From: Lepidostoma basale
Lineage: Eukaryota; Arthropoda; Insecta; Trichoptera; Lepidostomatidae
Direction: 5' to 3'
Assembly (NCBI GenBank): GCA_022606425.2
Contig: JAHDVF020001563.1
Location: forward strand, 186,001 to 250,000
DNA length: 64,000 bases
Every line of letters starts with the position of its first letter. Positions within the stretch are counted from its first letter, which is position 1. A model generated the notes under the pieces. That model saw only the letters and a program-made list of their open reading frames with translations, was not told where the DNA came from and ran no database searches. This document shows, piece by piece, positions 44,491 through 55,537 of the stretch. A program made the position numbers and the translations under genes.

Positions 44491-45188
44491 TTGATGATTT
44501 ATAATATTTTTTTATTTACAAAATTTCGAGATTGTTCAAAGTTATCTTTCTATTGAACTCTCTATCGAATTCTATCGAAATGATTACATGAAAAAATTTC
44601 AACGCTTTATTAAATTATTTATTAAATAAATTATCTCTTTCAATGAGATGGTTTGCGAATTCAGATAAGTTATTAAAGGTATTGAAATAATAATAAGCAT
44701 TGTTTCATTCACTCAAAAAGGTAAGTGGAAAAAAAAGGAGAGAGGTTTATATTGAAATCGATAGTATTATTTATTGATTCCTAGACTTCTCCGTTTTACA
44801 CGATTTCGTCTACAATTGAAGGTATGGAGAGGTTTGCCGTTTCAATAATCAAACGAAATTATGTAATGTGAATTTATCTCTGAAACTGATAATCATTTAA
44901 AAGTTGGTTGCAGGAAAAAACAAGAAATCGTACTCAAAGACCAATTATAATAAAAAAAAACAACAATAAAAATTTGGTTATTAAGTCCTTTAGTTATGAC
45001 GCGATTTATAGAAAAGAAGGCTATACCACAGTGGGTTCTTTGTAGACAGACATCTGAATAATATTATTATTTTTAATTTAACTGTACTTTGATTTGTCCA
45101 TTATTAATGAAGGAAAGTTTTACATTTAGTTTAAATTACCACAAATAAATGTAATTGAAAGCTACAGGAATGTTAGTACCGGAGGACG
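44491..45188. other. No recognised feature
   Basis: AT-rich. Nothing recognised. Confidence 0.5.
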
Positions 45189-45552
45189 ATCTAGGGCAGG
45201 GATGGCGAAAGACGGACCCGCGGGAGAAATTATCTGACTCCCTTGAACTTGGAGAAATGATTCACCTTGGTGAGCGAGTTAGCGATGACTCTCGGAAGTC
45301 GTGAATTAAAAAAAAACGTCTGCTTTTTTTAGCCGACGTCACATTATCAGAAGTCCGGAAAATCGAATTGGTTACTGCCGAATTCTACTAGCCGGAAGTC
45401 GCTAATGGGCTAAGAAAAAAAAATTATCGCCATCGACTTCCTTCTAAATAAAAATCTGTTACGATTTTCATTGTTATGAAAACTCTAGCCAGCGCTTTTA
45501 TTATATAAAACTGACCCACTTGCGAAAAAGGTTCGCCATCCCTGATTTAGGG
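45189..45552. mobile_element. hAT-type MITE with perfect 13-bp TIRs
   Basis: A 348-bp element (45197-45544). Both ends read CAGGGATGGCGAA when viewed outward-in. Flanking 8-mers are ATCTAGGG (45189-45196) and ATTTAGGG (45545-45552), an 8-bp duplication with one later change. The interior has GGAAGTCG repeats but no coding frame. End motif and duplication length fit the hAT superfamily. Confidence 0.9.
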
Positions 45553-46385
45553 TCTAGGGGATATCTAAATATGAATTTAAACCATGAGTAGGCGAAAAGA
45601 GAAGAAAATTTAATAGCTTTAAAAAAAATTCCCCCTCATCAAGGTGTTCATCATTCCATCTTTAAAATTCACAAAAATACAAATTCCAATTATTTAGTTA
45701 ATTGTTTACAGAAGCTGTTTGGAATGCAATTAAAAAATGGAACAGTTTATTATCCAATAAGTATACACTTTAATATAGTTAATAATCAATTATACGAGTA
45801 TCATTATGATCATTATACAATATGGTTCGTTGGTAAACATTAAAATTAGCGTAGGTACCCTTAGCCAGGAACTATTTCCGCCTGATCCAGGCTTGACCCA
45901 CTGGCAGCACTGCCAAGCCAACATGGCGGGCGATGCCAGCGCCACGCTCCACTTATGAACTACAATAATCCTAGAACGCCAAATTAACAAAACAAGTGTA
46001 TGTTTTCCCGCAATTTTAATAATGGAGACAAGCTCCTGACGCCGAATAAATGCTAAAATGTAGCGCATAATATTTATGTTTATTTCCATGGCCGTATAAA
46101 TATTCAAAGCGACACATCCGTAGCAACGAAAAGGTGAATTATATGGTAAAGCACAATTTCCGAAGTAATGTATTATCTGAATTTCTAATACAAGGTCTTT
46201 AAATGGTTTCATCTTCTTTGCTAGATTCAATTCAAAGGATTGGATTGCAGCAAAGTATAACATATGAGTATTTGCAGGTTTTGGGATGCCACTTGTCTTT
46301 AATGTGATAGTTTCCCGTTGCTTTCTACATTTGTATACAGCAGTTTATTTGAACCCAATTATAGAACACAACTTTTAAGCTATTG
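45553..46385. other. Unique sequence with an unrecognised 157-codon minus frame
   Basis: The frame at 45790-46263 (minus) has no known motif and is rich in Ile and Leu. The stretch 45840-45990 is GC-richer (CAACATGGCGGGCGATGCC). A coding role cannot be supported. Conserved non-coding DNA is an alternative. Confidence 0.3.
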
Positions 46386-46389
46386 ATTC

Positions 46390-46530
46390 TTGACATGTCA
46401 TAGGTAGCTAATATATCACCATTTTATTGTCACGTGAATTCCACACAAGACAAAAGCCAGTGTGATAATCATACTGTCATCGCCGGGAATCAAACCCGGG
46501 ACCTTCGGTGTGACAGTGTCTCATAAGTGT
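46390..46530 (-). mobile_element. tRNA-derived SINE, family A, truncated
   Basis: Body and B box (complement GGAATCAAACCCGGG) are present. The A box is lost after the complement of CACACCGAAGG. Confidence 0.8.
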
Positions 46531-46857
46531 AGTCATATGAAAATGGTGTCACAGGTGCATCAAAATGAAAAATAACAATAGAGAAAAGTTTTTTCTTCTT
46601 TCATTTTTTTAAGAATATAAAGCCATTTGTTCCACATATGTGAGATAAATAACCTCATTTCAGAGAACAAACAGCGATTTAATTGAAGAAATATTCTTAT
46701 AGAATTTCACAGAGTTAATAATGTGTTCTTTTTTTACAATGTGTTAATAATTTTTGCGTTTGTTTTCATCACGAAACTCCATTTCAATTTGAATACGCTT
46801 AAATGTGTAGTTTATAGGAAATTTATTAAATTATATTATATTTATAGAAAACATTAC
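46531..46857. other. No recognised feature
   Basis: AT-rich. Nothing recognised. Confidence 0.4.
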
Positions 46858-47040
46858 ATAGTCTATTGTTTTGGCCGAAAATTTATGTATAAAATTTATA
46901 AAACTATTATGATATCAAAAAAATATATAATTCACTTTTTGGATGTGGCGACAGTTGTTTTGCCAACCGATTTTGGCTTCATCAGGTTATTGCAAGGAAC
47001 TCGCGACACTCAAAATGTATAATAAAAAATGTGATATCCT
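46858..47040 (+). repeat. Dispersed repeat D
   Basis: Shares CATAGTCTATTGTTTTGGCC, CGACAGTTGTTTTGCCAAC, TTCATCAGGTTATTGCAA with 21998-22190. A 99-codon frame across it is by chance. Confidence 0.65.
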
Positions 47041-47117
47041 AGCCGTGTTGAAAATATTACAATTTAATTTTAAAAAATGTTGTACTCATTATAATTAAAT
47101 CATTATTAATGTAATAT

Positions 47118-47361
47118 TAGAATTAATACGAATGAAAACGTCAGTTTTCTAGAAGATTCATTATATTTTATGCGAATGACAAATTTCGCCCTTCTAAGGC
47201 ATTATCAAATGTTACAAAAAATTAGAAACATTTGATAATGCCTAAGAAGGGTAAAACGTGTCATTCCCATAAAATATAATAAAATTTCTAGAAAACTGAT
47301 GTTTTCATTCGTATTAATTATTTAATTTAGAATTTTACATCATTGTTCAAGAAACAATAAG
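47118..47361. repeat. Foldback MITE FB1
   Basis: Both arms are clear: CGAATGAAAACGTCAGTTTT against AAACTGATGTTTTCATTCG, and CTTCTAAGGCATTATCAAA against TTTGATAATGCCTAAGAAG. The right end is CATTGTTCAAGAAACAATA. Confidence 0.88.
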
Positions 47362-47880
47362 TAATATTAAGAAATTGATTTGTAATATACTATTGAACTA
47401 ATTATATTGTGAAATCAAATTCTCAAATTATCAATCAAAATCCTTAACACTAATGCAAAATTTTCACTTGAAATGCTAAGCACCACAAATGGAAAACCGT
47501 GGCTGGGGAGTATAGTTGGGGGGTGGTTAAATATGTTCATGTATGCATTAGGAGATGACATTGGGGTACAAGTTGGTCACTGATTATCATACGTTCGAAG
47601 CCATAGCTTGTAGTGGGGTACAATTTCTGGGAACTAATCGCCTGCCCACCATACACCAGTTGTTGGTTATATATCGACTTTGCTTATACCGACTGCTAAA
47701 TATCCTAGATATTCCATTATTAAATTTAATCTTTCAAAAAAAAGCAAGTGCTTCTTATGATATTTTTTTTTTGAGAATGGTAAAAACCTAAAAATAAGTT
47801 AAACATACATTTATTATTCAGATATTAACATTTTAATATGCTTCAAATAATAAAGCGTAGTTCTTAGAAGTCCTTATTTT
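47362..47880. other. No recognised feature
   Basis: A 78-codon plus frame (47555-47791) with no known motif. Confidence 0.45.
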
Positions 47881-48490
47881 ACTTGACATTTTAGTTTCTT
47901 ATTTGGAGTGGTTTTATTAATTGAATTATTAGCTTAACCTTCTTTGAAAGAAGTGCAAACATTTGATTCATACATCCTCTGCCATTCATAATGGCACCTT
48001 GTACATCCCAAACTTTGTCACTCGTCATCTTTCTTACTTTTTCTATTAAAAATTTGCCATAGACTTTACCAACGAGACTTAAAAGACTAATAGGTCTGTG
48101 GTTTCCACATTCCATACGCAATTCTTTTCCTTTATACAGAGGCATAATAACTGCTTCTCCCCCAGTCAACCGACGTATATCCCTTCTCCAAGCACAGGTT
48201 AAATAGTTACATCTATACCCAAATTATTATATATTCATGCAGAAGCCACTTCGCCACCGCTTTTAACAAAATCTATGATCCGATCTTTCCATCTCAATCG
48301 TACTTATTTAATCATTTATAGGTCACTCACACTAGTTGTAAAACTTTTTAATCACGTTTGTATCACCACCATAAATTTTATTAAAATACTCTATCCATAT
48401 TTGTTGTATGATCTTACTCTCAGTTAACATTCTTCCCTCATATAATATTCTTTCACATATCCGTTATCATTCATATGAAATTTATTTTAC
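47881..48490 (-). mobile_element. RTE LINE reverse-transcriptase fragment
   Basis: The minus strand encodes GGEAVIMPLYKGKELRMECG, NHRPISLLSLVGKVYGKFLI, EKVRKMTSDKVWDVQGAIMN and GRGCMNQMFAL, i.e. the first reverse-transcriptase blocks (fingers) of the RTE family. Upstream (to about 48480) the linker between endonuclease and RT can be traced in broken frames (RLRWKDRIIDFVKSGGEVAS). Same region as 12299-12581. The catalytic YADD part is missing. Confidence 0.85.
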
Positions 48491-48770
48491 AAACTTTGGC
48501 AAACCTTTATATCACCCCCAAAAACAATGTAAAAGACGTCGTCAAGACTTCTTAAATTTGTATAAAAGACGAAAAAATATAAAGGATGATTAATTTTTTA
48601 AATGAAAAAAAAAAGATTGCGTTAAATAACAACTGACAAATATTATGACGTAATAATGGAAGCAATTAATTATTATAATTAATTTCAAAATATTATTTTC
48701 GAAGACAACAGGCTTACAAAATTTTTCAACAATTCCATTCTATGTTAATGATGGTTACACTACGACGTCG
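48491..48770. other. No recognised feature
   Basis: AT-rich. Nothing recognised. Confidence 0.4.
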
Positions 48771-49562
48771 TTAACCGTCGCGTTGCCATGTGGTAAATTG
48801 AGTTTCCACTGCCAATTTAAAGTTGATTTTCTTAAAACCTATGGACCCTAATATTATAAAAAAATTTGTAATCCTCCATTGAAGTGTTCTCAATATTTCG
48901 TAATAAAAAAAAAGCAAAAAATTACTTCCTTCATCCCAAAAAAAATATTTTCTAAGACTGCCCTCACCTTCATTCGTGTTAAGGTAGAATTTGTTTTGCT
49001 AATATTTACAACTTTATCAAAAGTGACAAATACTTACTCGCTGTTTTGAAGTATTATAAATTATATCTTTGGCTTTTTCAATATGTACGTAATAATACCG
49101 ACTGTAGACGGAAACGCAGGATGCAACTTAATAATATCAGAAATGTGAAAATATTAACACTTTACCAAAAGGGACAAATATTAATACGTACTCGTTGTCT
49201 TGAACGTACTATACATTTTGCCTAGGTGCCTTTATCATACGTAAAATCTCGTAAAGTCTAGCCGCGCCGGCCGCCGCGCGGCGCTTGTCTTTACATGCGT
49301 GTCCAGTCACTCCTATGTTATGACGCATTACATATCAGAAATCGCATGGTTCCAGAAAAAAATTAATAATGATATGTTTTTCAAATAATCCATGTATGTT
49401 ATAGATATCGATCTATTCCTAATGAAATTCCCTACAAGATGACATAAATTAAATTTTGATTCATCTAGTCATATGCTTGATATTTAGATAAAGTTAGCGG
49501 TAAACTGAACTTACCACATGGGAGCAAGCGTTTTGTTTTGAACACGGTACGTTAAGGGTTAA
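48771..49562. mobile_element. Probable piggyBac-type MITE
   Basis: Bounded by TTAA at 48771-48774 and 49559-49562, with element ends CCG.. and ..GGG next to them. Inside each end an inverted subterminal motif occurs (CCATGTGGTAAATTGAGTTT at 48786-48805; the complement of CATGTGGTAAGTTCAGTTTA at 49501-49520). The interior of ~700 bp has a GC-rich block (CCGCGCCGGCCGCCGCGCGG, near 49262) and no transposase. TTAA plus CC/GG ends is the piggyBac pattern. The terminal bases are not perfectly symmetrical, so boundaries are tentative. Confidence 0.6.
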
Positions 49563-49980
49563 TGAATTCATCGGTGCATAAGGGCTGTACATTGTTAGAC
49601 AAATTACAAGGGATGACAAATTTAGGTCACTTACTTTAATCTATCACTCGTCCTGCCGCAGGGCGTCACATTGTGTCGTCATCAACGTCAAATTTAGTCA
49701 CGACGATTTTCGGCCCCGGCCGACCCTGTAATCTAGGGGCGGTGCTCTGGCTCACCATTAGATCCGGCCCTGTTAATGGAACAATAATTTATGAGAATTT
49801 AAATTGTTAAAAAACAGACTTGTATTGCTAAACGCCACTTGAGATTTCTGTGTTACGAGAATCGTTGTATGAGAAAAATACTATACTAGAGACGTTGAAT
49901 ATAAATATTTTACATATACTATAATGTAAAATGATAATTCAAATCATATTTTTTATAAAGTAAGATTACTCAAAATGCAT
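49563..49980. other. No recognised feature
   Basis: Contains a GC-rich patch 49650-49775. Its end, GATCCGGCCCTG, resembles an hAT terminus but no partner end was found. Confidence 0.4.
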
Positions 49981-50215
49981 TTATTGTTTCTTGTACAATG
50001 GTGTACAACTCCATATTAAATAATAAATATGAATAAAAACGTCTGTCTTCTAGGAGTTTTATTATATTTTAGATTGAATGACATGTCTCGCCCTTCTAAG
50101 GCACTATCAAATGTATGTAATCATTTGATAATGCCTTAGAAGGTTAGAACATGTCATTTCATCTAAAATATAATAAAACTCTTTTAGGACACACGTTTTC
50201 ATTCAAATTAATTGC
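49981..50215. repeat. Foldback MITE FB1
   Basis: Left arm TTATTGTTTCTTGTACAATG, AAAACGTCTGTCTTCTAGGA. Right arm GATAATGCCTTAGAAGG and ACACGTTTTCATTCAA. The right outer end is missing. Confidence 0.85.
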
Positions 50216-50279
50216 TCATTATATCATTATTTAAAAGTAAAAATAAATGTGTTTAGTAATCATAAAGAATAAAATAAAG

Positions 50280-50450
50280 TAACTAACTACAACAACTTAC
50301 TCACCTTCACGCCGTCTCTCGGACCTTCGGTATTTCATTTTTCATTTCATTTCATTTTCATTTATTTTGATAAAAAGCAGATTATAAGAAGAGAAGCATT
50401 AAAAAAAATTTATAGCAGTCTTGCTACTCTGCCACGAAGGTTTTCAACTT
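50280..50450. repeat. Mosaic of RTE tail, SINE A and ATTTC repeats
   Basis: A short piece of the RTE 3' end (complement, CTTCACGCCGTCTCT) is joined to a fragment of SINE A (GGACCTTCGGT), an ATTTC microsatellite (50331-50360), then the SINE A head remnant (GCTACTCTGCCACGAAGGT). It looks like serial insertion and deletion. Confidence 0.5.
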
Positions 50451-52009
50451 CGTTTTACTTTCTGGAATTTAAAATTACAATTTTTTAATTTTTTATTTTT
50501 ATGTTTCAATCCTATGAATTGGCTTGCAGCAAAGTCTATTACCCGGAACCGTTGCGAGTATGTGTAGCCTAAAATCCTACAAGCAAACCTGTAACCGATT
50601 TCTTTGGCCAAGTAGTTTTATTTTAGGAAAAAAATATTAAATTTTCCCTTAAATATTATTAACCCATTAACACAACAGTAAACACCCTAAAACTTCTAAT
50701 AAGAGAGTATAAATAAAATTGTATAAACGCGGTATAAATAAAAATTTACCGGAATAGAGGTTGAAATATTCCAATTATTTATTTGCGAGAAGTGTGCGAT
50801 ATTGCAGTATAATATGGCGTACGCGAATAAAATAATAATTTCCTAGTACTTTATCGCAGCTTGAAATTCGCGGTCTGGAATCAAGATAAAGCTGTTTAAT
50901 TATTATTACAGGCCAACTCAAGCGTGAAGGTGAATTTCTTAATAAACGGTTAATAAACTTGCAATTAATTTGATGTGTAATAAATACGCTATTTCCTAGT
51001 TTAATATTAACCAACATCCCACCTAACACCTCCGCGCATAATAACACACTTTCCCCAATACTCTCGTGTATACTTTATCCATTACTTTATATCCAAGATT
51101 ACATCATAGCGAGAAATACACATCGGGATCAAGAACGAGAGTGTCAACTATACTCAACTAACTTCGGTGTATATCGTCGTTCCAGTCATTTTTCTATGCT
51201 GATTGCGGCAAAATTCACATGGACGAATGTAGGACTCCTGCCCGTTGGACCTATCTGCTAAAAATCCCTATCTGATGCTTCCCATTTGCAACGGTACCAT
51301 CTTTCGGCATTCCTTCGTAGTAATGTTGGCATTGCAGAAGGAATTAACCATGTCTCTCGCGCATCGTTAATTCCTTCCTTCTTCCTTTGATTTTCATCGT
51401 CCTCCTTTTCCGACATTATCGTGTTTATCATTTTTTTATGGTTTCCCATATATTCCTGCTCTTCGGCATGCCCTCCACCATATCATCGGGCTGAAGCTAC
51501 TTTCCGCTTATCTTCCAAGAAGAATACTTTATATTTTCCTATTTTCCTGTCATAATAGATACCAAACTGTAAGCCAAATTGCGACATAGTCACTCTTATT
51601 CTAGATACCGGATTTCCAGCGCATCGTGCGACACACTAAACACTGGACTGTAAGTAAGCGCATTGTTCAACATAGATGACGTTCTACAAAACCGAAGTTA
51701 TCCGATTATGGCCCACGGTCTCTTTCTTAAGCCCGATGTGAATTATTTATTGCCAAGTGTTGTATTAGCAGTTTAATAATTTTCAGAAACTGGGTGTTGT
51801 GATGAAAAAGTAACGCATGTCCCCATTATAGGAAACTTTTTCAAGTAACATTAATTTACAACAAAAAAAGTTAATTTTTCGTATTATTAAATATTTTATG
51901 AGGTTTTCCATATTTCCACCAAAAATGTAAAAAGGTAAAGATTTTTTAACCCTACGTTGCCATCTGTGGTATAATTACCAGCATTCTTCTTCTTTACCCT
52001 CGCCTCTTT
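50451..52009. other. Unique sequence, no recognised gene
   Basis: Contains minus frames of 90 (50775-51047) and 63 codons (51258-51449) without recognised motifs. Composition is mixed at 51060-51720. Confidence 0.45.
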
Positions 52010-52300
52010 CAGTTACTTGGGGTTGTTTTTTTTATCCTTTAGCGCCAGGTATTTCTTTGGTAAGCAGCTTCCTCCTTAAGGCCTAGGGCCTTCATTTCTC
52101 TCTGCACATTCGTCAACCAGGTGGTTTGAGGTCTTCCTCTCCCTCTCTTACTAGTCACGGAAAGACAATTTTTCACGACATGGTCGTGAGGTCTCCTCAT
52201 CACGTGACCGTGCCATCGGAGCCTTGTTTCTGACAACTTTTCTTTTATGTGGGCAACCTTGAAACTTCCCCTCACATATACGTTACGCAATTGTATTTTA
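52010..52300 (-). mobile_element. RTE-like LINE, C-terminal fragment
   Basis: The minus strand (frame 52039-52290) reads LSETRLRWHGHVMRRPHDHV, VTSKRGRGRPQTTWLTNVQR, EMKALGLKEEAAYQRNTWR. The RLRWHGH and RGRGRP..TW blocks are the standard C-terminus of this LINE group. It is a distinct family from the TTAG-tailed RTE. Confidence 0.88.
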
Positions 52301-52756
52301 CTGTGATTCCTCCCGATTGATTACCACGTTTATTTGAAGTCATTTTATTTTATTAACGATACAAATATTCATTAACGATATTTTATATTTATCATAAAAC
52401 AATTTGTTTATATATATTCTCATTTATCCACCATTGAAGACAACTATCGTTCTAATACCATTACGAGTAACATAATTTTTTAAGCAGCAAGGAATATAAC
52501 ATTTTTTCGACATCAAGGGATATTACATTTTTTCTCTAAAGTACTCTTTGGAACACTTTTATTCCGTTCCCGCCATTTCATTAGCTCCCAACCATTTATT
52601 ACGCAGTTCTTGAGCACACATGGCCGTGTGCGTTTTCAAATGAGGTTATTAAAATGAATGGTGAAAGCGTAATAGGATACAACAAAGTACGCGCAGATTT
52701 CGCGAAATTTCGTCATTTATTTTCAAACGAGAGAACCTACACCTATTCGCGAACAT
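52301..52756. other. No recognised feature
   Basis: AT-rich. Nothing recognised. Confidence 0.45.

Positions 52757-52784
<28 letters not shown>
52757..52784. repeat. (CA)14 microsatellite
   Basis: Fourteen uninterrupted CA units. Confidence 0.97.
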
Positions 52785-52787
<3 letters not shown>

Positions 52788-52972
52788 TGAGAACGCTGAT
52801 ATTAGCGGTGAACAAAAATTAATTTCTTAACTAAACAAGTACGTTTCTTGCTAGGGTTGCTATCACATAAAACAAGCTCTTGTATTTTAAAGTAATTCTC
52901 GTATTTTAATATTGATTCGTTCGTTAAATAATGATTAATGTTACAATATCAACTACATATAATTGTTCTCTT

Positions 52973-53290
52973 CTTCTTCTTCTTCTTCTGCTTTATTTAG
53001 GACTGAGTCCTGTTATTTCTCGTAGCCTGTTCCTGGGATACAGATGTCCAACTGTCTCGCCATCTTTTAGGTGGTCTTCCTATCGGTCGATTTCCTGTTG
53101 GTACTTTATTTGCGGCTACATTGATCACTCTTTCAGAACATGCTCTTTCCACATGATATCCCCAGTGGCGTATTCTCAGTCTTCCCCATCGCACGACATC
53201 TTCTACATTGCAGATCTTTCTTATTTCATAATTTCTTATTCTGTCTCGGAGTGTCGTTCCCGCAACGGATCGGAGAGTCTTCATAATTTT
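52973..53290 (-). mobile_element. RTE-like LINE 3' end with TTC tail
   Basis: The minus strand (52997-53284) reads TLRDRIRNYEIRKICNVEDV, WGRLRIRHWGYHVERACSER and GNRPIGRPPKRWRDSW. The 3' side meets a GAA/TTC microsatellite at 52973-52990, a common 3' terminus for these LINEs. Another family again. Confidence 0.85.
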
Positions 53291-53345
53291 TGATATGTTT
53301 AATTAAAAGCATAATTTTAAATCTTAATATTAAATGTATCCATTA

Positions 53346-53545
53346 CATTTCTTCTATATTCGCCATCACTGTGTGTTGTGGATTCACATTTGAGTATTTG
53401 TTTAATGGATTCTACTTTCACAACACTTATTTACACTTTTCATAAACATGTTTCGGGACATAGAGCTCTTCCTCACTCTACACTGAGGAAGGGATTCTGT
53501 ATCACGGTACATGTTTAGGCAAAGTGGAAAAAACTGTTAGTAAAA
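53346..53545. repeat. Foldback MITE FB2, degraded
   Basis: The left end TTCTATATTCGCCATCACTG and GTGTTGTGGATTCACATTTG, with a core ACATGTTTCGGGACATAG and a short inverted ACTGAGGAAGG..CGGTACATGTTT. The arms are partly lost. Confidence 0.7.
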
Positions 53546-53600
53546 TACATGTTTTTCAAAAAGTTGTGACAATAACTACTTCAAAAAGTACTACGTACAT

Positions 53601-53818
53601 AATTAATATGATTAAGAGGGTCTGTTTTTTTAGAGGTTTTATTATATTTTATGTGAATGGCATGTTTCGCCTTGCATTATCAAATGTGCAAATATTTGAT
53701 AATGCCTATGACAGGGGTAACAAGTCATTCACATAAAATATAATACAACTTTTAGAAAACATTCATTCGTATAAATTATTTAACATGAAGTTTTACATCA
53801 TTGTTCAAGAAACAATAA
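53601..53818. repeat. Foldback MITE FB1
   Basis: AATTAATATGATTAAGAGGG on the left, core GGCATGTTTCGCCTTGCATT and inverse, and the right end TACATCATTGTTCAAGAAAC. A 70-codon frame across the left arm is by chance. Confidence 0.82.
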
Positions 53819-54612
53819 ATATTTTACTTCGTACACGATATTATAATGCTAAATTACTTAAAGGTAATATTGATTAATATGTCTGATTTCATCAATATTC
53901 AATATTATAGCGACCTAAGTTATTTACTATATTTATTTAAAATATTAAATATGGAATAAATTAATTTGAAACAACACGATTGTCCGATGTCAAGAAGCCA
54001 AAAACACAATCGATAAAAATGTAATTAAAATTTGTTTAAAATAAAATTGTCTATTTCTTTATGACGAGGGACTGGTTTGTTTTGCAATAAAACAGTATAA
54101 ACATGCAGAGAAACAATGTATCATACAGTGAGTGTTCTTAATGCTTCGTGAAAGCTGTGGTAAAAATGCTAAACATATCGCAATACTTAAGAACTTAATT
54201 TTCTTCGTATTTGGTGCATTTTACTTCCCTTCTCACCTTGACGGGAAAGGAGGAGCCGAGAGGCGGGGTGGAAGAGAGATAAGAGATGATTGATTACAAA
54301 TCGGAGTAACGATAGGAGAAAGCAGGCGCTCCCAACATCTCGTCAAAAGGTATTGCGGCATCACTCATTCTTCCTGTGAATTAATCTACCTAGCAAGGGC
54401 GTTCTATTCTCCTTATAGTTGGGCTCTGGTAACAAGATATACTTACTTTTTGTATATTGCGTTACCTTAGATGTTTTGAATACATATCGATAACTTATTT
54501 TCAATACATTTTATTACTTATTTACGTAGATTCTGGGGAAAAACAAAATATACTTTTATATGAAGAACTTAATATTGTGTAACTTTTTTAAAACTTAAAA
54601 TATTAAAAGATT
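53819..54612. other. No recognised feature
   Basis: The patch 54215-54420 is GC-richer (GGGAAAGGAGGAGCCGAGAG) and unique-looking. The rest is AT-rich. Confidence 0.45.
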
Positions 54613-54845
54613 TAAATAATGAAAATAAATAAAAAATATTAAGAATATTTCTATGTTTATTTTTAGTGTAAAATCTACTTATTAATTTTCGTCTTCGACC
54701 GGTTTCGGCAGCTCGCTGCCATCTTCTGGTAGCGAGCTGCAACGAGCTGCCGAAACCGGTCTAAGACGAAAATTAATTAGTAGATTTTACACTAAAAATA
54801 AACATAAAAAAATTCTTAATAATTTTTTTTTATTTTCATTATTTA
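54613..54845. repeat. Foldback element H (233-bp palindrome)
   Basis: Arms of ~100 bp are near-perfect inverted copies: TAAATAATGAAAAT at the outer ends, GTGTAAAATCTACT..ATTAATTTTCGTCTT, and GACCGGTTTCGGCAGCTCG next to a central loop (about 54717-54738) with GAGCTGC and CAGCTCG repeats. No coding capacity. Confidence 0.9.
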
Positions 54846-54898
54846 CAATGAACTTCTACCAAGAAATTTCAATTAACAACATCAATAATTAAAAGATT

Positions 54899-55101
54899 TG
54901 GTATAACAACACTATATTTCACTTAACATAGACATGTTTCGGTTATAACATAACCTTTATCAATTCAATGTTAAAACTTTGTACATTGATAAAGGGTATG
55001 TTTTAACCGAAACATGTCTGTGTTAAGTGAAATAAAGTATAATAATATATAATCAAATATGAATCCACAACACAAAGTTAAGGCGAATATAGAAGAAATA
55101 T
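54899..55101. repeat. Foldback MITE FB2, complete single unit
   Basis: Arms CACTTAACATAGACATGTTT / AAACATGTCTGTGTTAAGTG and TTATAACATAACCTTTATCA / TGATAAAGGGTATGTTTTAA, with the outer CAAATATGAATCCACAACAC and GGCGAATATAGAAGAAAT. Confidence 0.87.
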
Positions 55102-55289
55102 TAAAAGACTCTTAAATTTAGTTTCAACACCGTTATATTGGGTTTTAAATACTAACGACCCGTTTCGCTCCAAACTATAATACATAAGTTTCATCGGTGT
55201 AACAAAATATACTAAATAATGAAGGTGAACATATATTTATAACATCAACTGTACCGAATATTTTTTAAATTAAAAAACAAACATGTAAC

Positions 55290-55535
55290 GGACACAGAAG
55301 TCCTTCATCGGTGATAAAAATATTTGAAATTTTCATGTACACATGTGGTCAGTTTTGACAGATATTCAAGTATTTTTTTCGGAACGTTTATGCTTTTGTT
55401 ATAACAAATATTTTTAATACATCTAAACATATATTTTCAAGTTCTTTTTGGATTATTATTATTATTATTATGTATTATTAATCTTACAACAAAGAATAAA
55501 TTAACTTTTGGACTTGAAATTAACATTATAAAAGG
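55290..55535. repeat. Dispersed repeat G
   Basis: Matches 44245-44490 (GTGGTCAGTTTTGACAGATA, TGCTTTTGTTATAACAAATA). Contains an ATT microsatellite near 55452. Confidence 0.7.
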
Positions 55536-55537
55536 GA

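Noticed and set aside
45790..46263. 157-codon minus frame as a gene
   Set aside because: No known motif or supporting signals. Could be chance, so reported only as an unassigned frame.
49726..49776. hAT end (GATCCGGCCCTG) as a third hAT MITE
   Set aside because: No matching opposite terminus or 8-bp duplication found nearby.
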